Shown: positions 11,380 through 20,390 of the stretch, in pieces
Position numbering within the stretch: position 1 is the stretch's first letter
Layout: every line of letters starts with the position of its first letter
DNA from: Castanea sativa
Taxonomy: Eukaryota; Streptophyta; Magnoliopsida; Fagales; Fagaceae
Assembly: GCF_040712315.1 (NCBI RefSeq)
Contig: NC_134017.1
Location: forward strand, 18,692,001 to 18,756,000
Direction of reading: 5' to 3'
Length of the DNA: 64,000 bases
Program-made: the position numbers and the translations under genes
Notes under the pieces: generated by a model
What the model was told of the DNA's origin: nothing
The model's database searches: none
What the model saw: only the letters and a program-made list of their open reading frames with translations

Positions 11380-12405
11380 GGAACCCCTTCCACTTATTCA
11401 ACAGTTGGAAGAAAGGCATGCATCGATCAGCTGACCGGGAGATGAACCGGCTGAGAACGGCAATCATTCTAGTTAATTTCTGAATTTCCTTTGGATTCCG
11501 AGGTGGCTGTAAGGTTTGAATGGCTCTGACTTGTGCCGGATTCACCTCTATCCCTCTATGAGTGACCATATAACCTAAGAACTTCCTTGAACTCACACCA
11601 AAAGAACACTTCGAGGCATTAAGATGCAACCTGTACTTTCTAAGTACTTGAAAAGTGTCGTCCAAATCTTTCATGTGCGCAGATATTGCCTTGCTCTTCA
11701 CTACCATGTCATCAACATATATTTCAATGGTCTTTCCAAGCTACAATTCAAACATCCTAGTCATCATCCTTTGGTAAGTAGCCCCAGCATTCTTCAACCC
11801 GAACGGCATCACCTTATAGTGATAATTCCCTGTTGGAGTAATAAAGACAGTTTTCTCCTAATCTTCTGCCGCTAGTGGAATTTGGTGATAACCCTGGAAG
11901 GCATCTAAAAAACTCATCCGAGGATGTCCGACTGTGGCGTCCACTAGCTGGTCGATGCATGGCATCGAGAATGAGTCCTTTGGGCAGGCTTTATTCAAAT
12001 CTGTGAAGTCTACACATACTCGCCATTTTCCATTCTTCTTTTTAACCACGACCGTATGCGCCAACCACTTTGGATAAAAAACTTCCTTGATAGCCCCAGC
12101 CTTCTTGAGCTTGAGCACCTCCTCCTTAACGGCTTCGGAATGCTCCTTCGAGAACGCCGAGGGGGCTGCCTTCTAGGAGGAATAACAGGATTGACATTCA
12201 AATGATGACAAATGAAGCTTGGGTCAACACCCGGAGCCTTATAGGGGTCCCAGGCAAAAACATCGATGTTGTTCTTTAGAAACTCCATTAATTTCATCTT
12301 CTCCTGGTGTGGTAAACATATCCCAACCTGGAAGAATCTTTCGGAATCATCAGATATCAAAAACTTCTCAAGGTCTTCGCATACGGCCTCCTCTACTGTT
12401 ACCAC
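11380..12405 (-). pseudogene. Reverse transcriptase region of element 1 pol
   Basis: Copies the element RNA into DNA. Upstream linker 12405-12010 includes DVFAWDPYKAPG and the NPVIPPRRQPPRR segment. A frameshift near 12160 separates it from the RT core (WRVCVDFTDLNKACPKDSF, FLDAFQGYHQIPL), which continues to the catalytic YVDDMVVKSK box at about 11720. Two TAG codons interrupt the core, near 11858 and 11738; both fit CAG to TAG. The piece is inactive as written. Confidence 0.85.
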
Positions 12406-12606
12406 GTCAGGCGCATCCAGAGTCGTTAATTGCTATAGGTCTTTCACAGCCGAGGTCGAGGACTGCGCTTTGGTCTGATGCAACACTGCAGCCGATATGC
12501 ATTGCCTGGCCATCAGTTGGCTGCCGAGAATCTCTTCAATGCACTCCCCCGAAGGGAACTTCACCTTAACATGCAAGGTGGAGGAAACGGCCCCCAGAGC
12601 GTGCAA

Positions 12607-13179
12607 TCAGGGCCGGGCAAGGATGGCTGTGTATGGAGAGTATGCATCGACTACAATAAAATCAACCTCCACCGTCTCCGAGCCAGATTGCACTGGCAAC
12701 CGAATCTGTCCCTTTGGTATAACGGCCTTCCCCTCAAAACTCATCAACGGTGAGTCGTAAGGGGTGAGGTCCTCTAATTTCAACTTCAACCCCTTGAACA
12801 AGTCACGATACATGATATCCGCGCCGCTACCTTGATCAATCATCACCCTTTTTACATCATAATTCCCTATCCTCAGGGTGACCACTAGGGCGTCGTCATG
12901 GGGTTGGATGGTTCCAGCCTTATCTTCCTCTAAAAATCCCAAGACAGGCACATTCAACTTCGATCTCTTGGGCTTGGAGCCCCACTCCTCGGCTTGGGAG
13001 TGTGACACTGCTATCACCCTGGTAGGACATGAACCAGTCCTGCCAGGCGCAGCGAAGATAACGTTGATCGTTCCTAAAGGAGGCCGAGATGAATTATTCC
13101 TCTGATTATTCGAGCCAGACTGACTGCCCTGTCCGCTAAGTTGGTACAGGTGCTGCTTTAACTTTCCTTCGCTAACAAG
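12607..13179 (-). pseudogene. Aspartic protease region of element 1
   Basis: Processes the Gag-Pol polyprotein. The active-site segment RVMIDQGSGADIMY is of the retropepsin-like type of plant Ty3/gypsy elements, followed by DLTPYDSPLMSFEG and the C-terminal VDFIVVDAYSPYTAIL. The upstream part (13179-13020) continues gag past the nonsense codon at 13180. Confidence 0.8.
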
Positions 13180-14448
13180 CTACTCCAAGTGATTCCAGAG
13201 GGTCCGACAGTTCTCGGTAGTATGACCCACATCCTGATGGTACTGACAAAAGAGATTCTGATTCCTCTTGGCAGGATCTCCCGCCATCTTACTGGGCCAT
13301 CTGAAGTAAGGTTCCTTACGGACCTTCTCCAGTAGCTGGTGCACCGGCTCTCGGAATACAGTATTAACAGTCTGAGGTGCCGCAGAGCCAAACTGCCCGG
13401 AGTAATCTCTTCTCGGCTTGTTGTTGTGATATCTGTCCGACCTGAAATCCCTTCTCTCCTGCGGGATAACCTTTGCCTTACCCTTCCCCTGTTGTTGGTC
13501 TTCCTCGACCCTTTTATATTCGTCAATATGGTCCATGAGGCGACGTACACTCCGTACGGGTTTTTTGGTCAAGGACTTCTTCAAGTCATGATCAGTTGGA
13601 ATGCCCACTTTAAAAGTATTGATCGCCACCTCATCAAAATCACCATCTATCTCATTAAACATCTCCCAATACCTGTCGGAGTATGCTTTCAACGTCTCGC
13701 CCTCCTTCATAACCATAGACAACAGTGAGTCCAACGGTCGAGGAACTCTGCTGCATGTAATAAACCGTGACGCGAATGCTTTAGTCAGTTCCCCGAATGA
13801 ACCTATAGACCCTGATTTGAGACAGTTGAACCACCTCATAGCAACAGGTCCCAAGCTAGAAGGGAAGACTTTGCACATCAGGTTCTCATTGTGAGAATGC
13901 ACTGCCATTCTCTGGTTAAAGTGGCTCACATGTTCCACCGGGTCAATCCGGCCGTTATAAATGGTAAAGGTGGGCTGGGTGAACCTTCTGGGGAGTCTTC
14001 CATTCTCAATCCTGCGTGAGAATGGTGATTTGGAGAGTTGGTGCAACGCCCGGTTCATAGCATCATTCCCCAAGCCCCTGAAGGGGAGCTTCTTGTGCCT
14101 ATGACCTAGCGTGCCATTCTCTTCACAAGAGGATGTTTTATTGGGGGGCGACCATGACCTTGAATCGTAGCCACTTCCCCGGGATCTCCCTGAAGAAAGA
14201 CTAGATGAGGATGGCGAATGCCTCCATCTGACGCGGCGTAACTTCCTCTTAAGATGATTGATCTCCCTCTGCATGGCTTTGGCACCATCTTCATGGGTGG
14301 TACTATCTCCTCCACCATGAGTATGACTCGCTCTAGGATACTCGGTGTGAACGCTACCCTCTCGATCCCTCCAGTGCTCAAGACGCTCGAAAAGATCCTC
14401 AGGTTGCGATCCCTGAGATTCTGAATGGTGTGAGCCTAAGCCTGCCAT
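13180..14448 (-). pseudogene. Gag polyprotein of element 1
   Basis: Structural protein of the virus-like particle. The ATG at 14448 lies about 25 bp inside the primer site and opens with MAGLGSHHSESQGSQPEDLF. A basic arginine-rich segment follows, then the conserved gag core (FTQPTFTIYNGRIDPVEHV, FPSSLGPVAMRWF, ETLKAYSDRYWEMFNEIDG). A single CCHC-like knuckle, CQYHQDVGHTTENC, lies near the end. The frame stops at a TAG at 13180, where element 3 reads Gln and stays open into protease, so the stop is a mutation rather than a programmed boundary. Confidence 0.85.
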
Positions 14449-14469
14449 GGTGTTTCAGTTCCCTTTACT

Positions 14470-14492
14470 CTAGATTCCCATAGACGGCGCCA
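14470..14492 (-). promoter_or_regulatory. Primer binding site of element 1
   Basis: On the minus strand the sequence 2 nt inside the 5' LTR is TGGCGCCGTCTATGGGAA. The first nine bases match the complement of the 3' end of plant tRNA-Asp including CCA; the rest matches poorly, as is common in this lineage. Confidence 0.7.
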
Positions 14493-14494
14493 AT

Positions 14495-15251
14495 TATAAG
14501 TGCACAATTGCGCCTGGACCCAAAAACACACGTGAGCTCAGGCCCAATGAGCCTTAAACAATGAAATTTGTAGAGTGTGGGCTCGCAATCTAGTTTAGTG
14601 ATATTCGAAACTTGATGAACAGGCTAAAATATTACAATGTTTACAAATAAAAGACAAATGGGGCAAAATAAACATCCTCGAACGTAAGCCGTGGACAAAT
14701 TATATATTATTTCTCTTTTTTTTTCTCAAAGGTCACAGTTCTTCTTATTTGTCTCTTCCTTTTCTTTGCCCTCTTTCCTCCTTAAATACTTCTTCTTCTT
14801 CCCTCTTTATCCACGTGTCGCACAAATCACCCTATTAAACACCTGTCCCATCCACCACCCTCTGGAAGTCTTTAAATTATAGCAAGAAGGCTGACTTATA
14901 CTATTCAGGGGTCACTCTCCCATTAATGCAGCCAGGGAGGTAGGTGCAGTGTCTTTAATGTGGAGGTAGCAGCCTTTTTCAAAGATATTTCCCGAACATC
15001 ATTGCGTCTAAAGGGTGCTTAAATCTCCCTCTTAACCAACAGTTTTTCCGGAACTCTGCCTTGATCTTTCTGGCGAATCCCAGGGTCATCGTGGATCTGT
15101 CCGAGGAGATATTCGTCCTCGGACGAATCCTCGGACTCTCGACTCATGGGCCGAGCTACAATTCTAAGAGGCTTTTAGTCTAAAACAAACTAGCGCCCAT
15201 CAACAAAACCCGAGGCCCAAATACTTACTTAGGTCCTTTTTAATCCCCACA
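14495..15251 (-). repeat. 5' LTR of element 1
   Basis: The partner of the LTR at 3754. On the minus strand it starts TGTGGGG; its inner end has TA instead of CA (plus strand TATAAGTGC). The outer side is flanked by AATTC. Confidence 0.92.
14781..14788 (-). promoter_or_regulatory. LTR TATA-like box, element 1
   Basis: Minus-strand TATTTAAG, with ACACGTGG about 25 bp upstream. The pair is kept at the same place in the LTRs of elements 2 and 3, which supports a pol II core promoter role. Confidence 0.5.
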
Positions 15252-15406
15252 AATTCAATTTAGGATAGTTTTAGTATCATTTTTATGGGAAATGAAAAAT
15301 GTTATCAAAATATTAATTGTTTTATTTCATTTTTCCATAAAAACTTTCTTTAAATGGATTATTAACCAATAACCTTAGGGCATTCGTTAGTATTTTCCTT
15401 TTACTT

Positions 15407-15461
<55 letters not shown>
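15407..15461. repeat. (TA)n(GA)n microsatellite
   Basis: A TA run of about 22 bp runs directly into a GA run of about 32 bp. Confidence 0.95.
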
Positions 15462-15464
<3 letters not shown>

Positions 15465-15651
15465 TTGGTAATTGATTGAAGTTTATACAATTTTTACACA
15501 GTATTTTCTAAAATGGTCTAATAGTTAAAAATATGTCATCAATTTAAAATTAATGCTTTATTTCATGTTCTGAGCCTCAATAAATGCCTATGTCATTCTC
15601 CCACTATCATTCCTCTTACTCTTCAACTTAACATGCTTCTCTCACGGTGGC

Positions 15652-16459
15652 TAGGAACGGACCCAGCTGGGGGCCTAATTAGGGGGCCCAGGCTCCTTTG
15701 GCCCTTATTTTTTATTTTTACTCATATTTTTTTTTGTTCATTTTTGTAGTTGGTCCCTCTTTTAAAATCTTAGATTCCCCTCCTCTTCCAATCAACTTAG
15801 CCAATTTAGCACAACTAGCAACTATCTAATCCAAAATTTAACAAAAATAATAAAAACATTTATAATGATGATTGTATTTTAGCACAAAAAAAAAACTATT
15901 TGATCACCAAAGAACCAAAAAACCATATGTCATTGGAAAAGTTAAAACTAAATTTTTTGCAACTATAGTAAACTAGTATAAATATCAGTTGACTGTAATA
16001 AGTTGTTAAAAATAAATTACAATATTTTATGAAGATTATATATCTTTCCTTCAATCAAAAAACTCAAATTCTCTCTCATCCTTATTATTTTAATGACTTG
16101 TTAATATAATTTTAAATAAAGTGATAAAAAAAAATTATAACATTTGATGTTGGGTGTATTGTAAAGAGTGAGATAGTAAAAATAGATAAAGTAGTTTTTT
16201 GAGGTGCTAAAAGCTAAATTTTTTTAGCCCATTATTGTAAATGCTTTAACTTCAACCCAAAAAAAAAAAAAAAGGCTAGCCTAGTATTAAAAAAAAAAAA
16301 AAAATTGTCTATCTTAGTAGATGATTTCATTTTAACGTATTAAGAAATAATAATTTTGTGTATTAATAATTTGTTAATACTATATGGTTTCCTATTTAGA
16401 GTTTTTTTTTTTGCTTATACTCCAACCCCGTTTAACTTAAAATCCTAAGTCTATCCCTG
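15652..16459. mobile_element. hAT-like non-autonomous remnant
   Basis: The left end TAGGAACGGACCCAGCTGG and the right end (CAGGGATAGACTTAGG on the other strand) resemble the CAGGGGCGGACCCAGG termini of plant hAT elements. The flanks are ACGGTGGC (15644-15651) and ATGGTGGC (16460-16467), an 8-bp duplication with one mismatch. The inside is AT-rich with two poly-A runs and no coding frame. Confidence 0.65.
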
Positions 16460-16538
16460 ATGGTGGCATAAGCAATAGTGGTTTTGGCAAAGGCCACAGC
16501 CAATGAAATATATATTTCTTGAAGTTTTTATTTTTAGG

Positions 16539-16716
16539 TAATGTTAACGAGTGCTTTTAAGGCAATTTTTAATAAACTATATTAGGAAATTTTTAACACC
16601 ATTTTCATAGAAAATATAAAAACTGTCAGAAAAATTAATTATTTTATCATTTTCTCATAAAAATGTTTCTAAAAGTAGTTCATTAACCAATGCACTTAGG
16701 GCACCTGTTAACATTT
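16539..16716. mobile_element. MITE, second copy of the family split by element 1
   Basis: Inverted ends ATGTTAACGAGTGC at the left and the complement of GGGCACCTGTTAACAT at the right, with similarity continuing to TTAAC-rich sequence inside. The ends match the arms around 3716 and 15393. Confidence 0.62.
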
Positions 16717-16850
16717 CTCTTTATTTTTTTAATAAAAATGAAAAGTGCTACATCCACAACAATTTCACAACAAATCATTAATAGTAAGTTGTTATTAGTT
16801 TTATTTTGAATCTACTACTTAAATTACTTTTTTGCCATCCTATAATAACT

Positions 16851-17070
16851 AGTAACAAACTTATCACTTAAGAGTTAAGATTCGATTGGATTAAAGTTAC
16901 ACCACTTAATATTCCCTCCATAATGGCCAGTAACAAATTTATCACTTAAGAGTTAAGATTGGATTGGGTTAAAGTTACACCACTTAATATTCCCTCCATA
17001 ATAGCCAGTAACAAACCTATCACTTAAGAATTAAGATTGGGTTGGATTAAAGTTACACCACCTAATATTT
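16851..17070. repeat. 78-bp tandem repeat, about 2.8 copies
   Basis: Units start at 16851, 16929 and 17007 with AGTAACAAAYYTATCACTTA and end with ACACCACYTAATATT. Spacing is exactly 78 bp. A preceding piece at 16745-16800 (CATCCACAACAATTTCACAA) looks like the end of another MITE. Confidence 0.85.
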
Positions 17071-17552
17071 TTTGATTGGATGCGAAGCTTAACAAATCCA
17101 TCCTTGAATTACATTATTTCTGTATACTATTCTTGCTTGTAGAAATTCAAGATGACTAAAAATCAATAGCCACATTATCAATCAATTCTTTAAATTCAAA
17201 TTTTTGTAATTTAAAATAATGCATAAAAGATAAGTTTATAGATCGAATGATAAATAATATCTAATTAGTCTGAAAATTGACATTCATTTTAAAAACATAT
17301 AGAATATATAATCTAATCTAATGGTGAGATTTTTAAACTATAAATTCAATAACAAGTTATTGGGTGATGTAACATTATTTAAAGTTACAATCTTGAACCT
17401 AATCCTAAATTAATTATATATATATATATATATATATAATTTCATTTCAAAGTTACAATTAATATTAAACTATCTTGTTCAAACGACTTTAAACAACTAA
17501 ATGCTAAACGAATTTTAATTAACTATGGTCCACATTTTCGTAAAGATCACAA
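17071..17552. other. Distal upstream region of PSAH
   Basis: AT-rich, with a TA run at about 17416-17438. No gene, RNA or element ends recognised. Confidence 0.5.
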
Positions 17553-17640
17553 AAGGATAGGCTTATCCAGCTCCCATCCATGTGTCATCACCTAAATGAA
17601 AGATCCATATCCCCTCAAGAAATCCCAGTTCCCCACGTGG
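17553..17640 (+). promoter_or_regulatory. Light-type promoter elements of PSAH
   Basis: A perfect G-box CACGTG lies at 17634-17639, about 105 bp before the ATG. A palindromic I-box-like GGATAGGCTTATCC lies at about 17555-17568. These two motif types are typical of nuclear photosynthesis genes that respond to light. No convincing TATA box is seen; several nuclear photosystem I genes are known to lack one. The regulatory role is inferred from motif and position. Confidence 0.6.
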
Positions 17641-17741
17641 CATGCCAAAATCCATGCAAAAGATCAAAAACCCAAGCATACTTTCCATCTTCCCAGCTAA
17701 AGAATTGAAAAAAAGTAATCAGTTGCTCTGAAACCAAGGCC

Positions 17742-19137
17742 ATGGCTTCTCTAGCAACCTTAGCTGCTGTTCAACCAGTCAACATCAAGGGCCTTGGTGG
17801 AAGCTCCCTAACAGGAACAAAGCTTGCTATCAAGCCCACTCGCCAGAGCCTAAGGTCCAAAAACTTCAGGTACCAGTATTCAGTTTCCAGAAAATGCCTT
17901 TTCAGTAATGGAGCTTATTTAGTGTGTATATATATGTATAAGTTTATCTAGTTTTTTTTTTTTTGAATTGTGCTTGTTGAATGTTGGTGTTGGATATATA
18001 GAACTGGTGCTGTGGTGGCTAAGTATGGTGACAAGAGTGTGTACTTTCATTTGGAGGACTTGGGTAACACTACTGGACAGTGGGACTTGTATGGGTCAGA
18101 TGCACCTTCACCATACAACCCTCTTCAGGTTTGTGACTCATTTTTTCTTCATCAAGTCCATCTGATTCATCTTTAGCTGGTAATGTTCATCTGATTGAAC
18201 TGGTAATTTTTCAATGTAAATGTGAACAAATTATTTTATTTTAATTTTTTCGGGTAAAAAATAGGGATATAGATTGTTGACTATGCATAAAAAGAAATAG
18301 AAATAAGTGTAAGTTCATAATATGCTTTCATTGAGAGTCGAACTCAAGACCTCCCGCTTACTAAACGGGTGCTCTAACCAACTGAGCTATGAAAGCTTTG
18401 CTTGTTAAGCGTCTGGAGAATTTTTATTCTTAACGGTGTTTAAAGAATACTGACAGGGTGAAAAAGTACAACTCGTTGCTTATAGTCTTAGAATCAATCA
18501 AATAAGCGTTAATAGAATAGGAGCGATTTTAATATATTATTGATGCTTATTAAAATGATAATTTGCAATGACGGATAAAGCAGGTTCTGTGTGATCATTG
18601 TGCAAAATATTTAGGGATTATGCTATAACATGTCAATGAAATGAGCTAAGTAGTTGATAGGGCAAGAGAGAGAGAGGGTCACAGTTTAAATAGGGTGTTG
18701 ATTTATATGAGTTTATATAGGGTGTTGATTTTTATGAGTGGGAAAAACAACAAGAAGAACAACTTTATGCAAGAAAATAGTTCATAGAAAAGAGCACTTG
18801 TTAAAGCATGTATGGTAGGATAGCAGCACATTAAGATAATGTAAAGAAATGTTAGCATCTGCTTAAATGAGTTCACTTTAGTTAATTTGTGATATTTCTT
18901 CATTTTTGTTTGAGCATTGTCAAGTTATATAGCTTATTTGTGTGTATGGACTTGCAGAGCAAGTTCTTTGAGACATTTGCAGCTCCATTTACCAAGAGGG
19001 GATTATTGCTCAAGTTCTTGATATTGGGAGGTGGTTCCACCCTTGTTTACCTCAGTTCCACTACTTCAGGCGACGTCCTGCCAATCGTGAAGGGCCCGCA
19101 ACTTCCACCAAAGCTCGGCCCACGTGGCAAGATCTAA
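17742..19137 (+). CDS. PSAH: Photosystem I reaction centre subunit VI (PsaH), chloroplast precursor
   Basis: PsaH is a nuclear-encoded stromal-side subunit of photosystem I that helps form the docking site for light-harvesting complex II during state transitions. Exons are 17742-17869, 18002-18128 and 18958-19137, all with GT-AG introns, giving 144 residues, the usual family length. Residues 1 to about 49 form the transit peptide ([20 protein letters not shown] start). The mature part begins near KYGDKSVYF at residue 50 and carries [21 protein letters not shown] membrane segment spans about residues 101-121 ([12 protein letters not shown]), and the protein ends [10 protein letters not shown]. 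All family landmarks are present and the frame is intact. A tRNA gene lies on the opposite strand inside intron 2. The gene is convergent with the RopGEF gene downstream. Confidence 0.97.
18323..18396 (-). tRNA. tRNA-Thr (anticodon AGT)
   Basis: The minus strand folds into a full cloverleaf of 74 nt. Acceptor stem GCTTTCA pairs with TGAAAGC, D stem GCTC with GAGC, anticodon stem CCCGT with GCGGG around loop TTAGTAA, and T stem TTGAG with CTCAA around TTCGACT. The discriminator base is A and CCA is not encoded, as for nuclear tRNAs. A run of five T's lies about 30 nt downstream (18293-18289) as a possible pol III stop. The gene is antisense within intron 2 of PSAH. Confidence 0.93.
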
Positions 19138-20390
19138 TTTACTTTCAGATTCTTTTCTTTGTATGACATTGTGACTTATTTTGATTTTGGATCTTGTAAG
19201 TATGTCTAAAGCCTGTCAAGACTCTCTATGACTATTCAAATGATAGTTACTTTGAGTGCGATTTGGCACATTGCCTGTTCTCTTTATTTATAATTGTTTG
19301 GTGTTGATAGTATGGTCATTTGATTTGCTGTTAGTCTTTCTAATATTGAATGAAGGGCATGTATTGAAGACAATTGGAAATGAATGCCTTTGGTCCCCAA
19401 GAGACTGTAACATAGCTCAATGGAAATGTTAATTGTATTTGAGCTTGATATAAATTGTTGGTTCATTTCCCAGAAGCTTAAATGCATTTGGGACAACTGG
19501 TTAACAAATGTTCAGAATGCTAAAAACTTTATCCACCAACCAACCAAATCTCTGGAGTACCTGTTGTGCTTGAAAGTGATTCATGTATGCTGAACGTTCT
19601 GCTATTAAGTCCACAGATAAATTAGAGAATTATGGTTCCTGATCACTCCACTTCCTATTGTTAGTAGCTGAACCATCATTTGGATTTTTATTGACGCTGA
19701 GCTCATGATGTTATGATGCCAATTGTGAAGACAACGCTTTACTGCTTTCTTCTACTGACAAATAGCATACTGTAAATGCTATAAGACTATTCTTGCATGG
19801 GCAAAAAAGAATGAAAGTAAATTAAAGTGCTTCAAACCCAATTAGTTAGGAGAAGCGTAGTACAAATAGATGAGAAAAACTTGCTCTATCTGAGATTGTC
19901 CTCAAAATAATATTTTAACTAACTATCAAACTACAACACCAGTGGGTTTCAGTTAACTTAATTAGTAAAGTTTCTGATGGTTAAATAAGAGGGTTATCAT
20001 TAAGAACAGACGTCATGATTTATAAAATCTCTCTCTCTCAAAAACAAAAAAAAAACAAACAAAAAAAAAACAAAAAAAAAAAGAAGAAAAAGAAAGAAAG
20101 AAAGAAAGAAAGAAGAAGAAAGAAGCTACACCACCACTTCTTTTACAGAAAAATTATATGAAAAAACATTTTAAGCCAATTAGTTTTTCTCATTCTTCCC
20201 TATTTACAAAAGTAAGGAATAGAATGAAAGGGTTAATCATAACGCAAATATTGAACCGCAATGGTTCTGAACATTTTACATCTAGAGGTCAGGCTTTCTT
20301 CCTCAAGTATTCCTTTTCTAGTCATCTCTCTCTCTCTCCGATTTGTATTCATTTACTCCCTTCTTTTTTAATCCTCTCCCCCTTTAGTTG
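19138..20390. other. Convergent intergenic region between PSAH and RopGEF
   Basis: Holds the 3' untranslated regions of both genes. A purine-rich block at about 20030-20127 is made of A runs followed by (GAAA)n and (GAA)n repeats. No further gene is supported. Confidence 0.6.

Larger units (their letters stand above)
3754..15251 (-). mobile_element. Ty3/gypsy Tat-lineage LTR retrotransposon, element 1
   Basis: Complete but inactivated element of about 11.5 kb on the minus strand. LTRs of 757 and 762 bp lie at 14495-15251 (5') and 3754-4515 (3'), with a perfect 5-bp duplication AATTC at 3749-3753 and 15252-15256. In minus-strand order it has a primer site, gag, protease, RT, two RNase H regions, integrase, a 151-bp tandem array, an antisense-oriented gene, a polypurine tract and the 3' LTR. 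Dual RNase H and a large antisense ORF between pol and the 3' LTR are features of the Tat lineage. By eye the LTRs differ at roughly 30-40 positions, so this is the oldest of the three. Gag and pol carry several nonsense codons and frameshifts. Confidence 0.9.
3716..15393. mobile_element. MITE split by insertion of Tat element 1
   Basis: The outer flanks of element 1 form one small inverted-repeat element. The left arm at 3716-3748 reads roughly CTAACAAATGCCCTTAGGG followed by TATTGGTTAA. The right arm at 15363-15393 is its complement with a few changes. Removing element 1 and one AATTC duplication leaves a unit of about 175 bp. A second copy of the family lies at 16539-16716. Only 3716-3753 and 15252-15393 belong to this MITE; the rest is the inserted retrotransposon. 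Confidence 0.68.
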
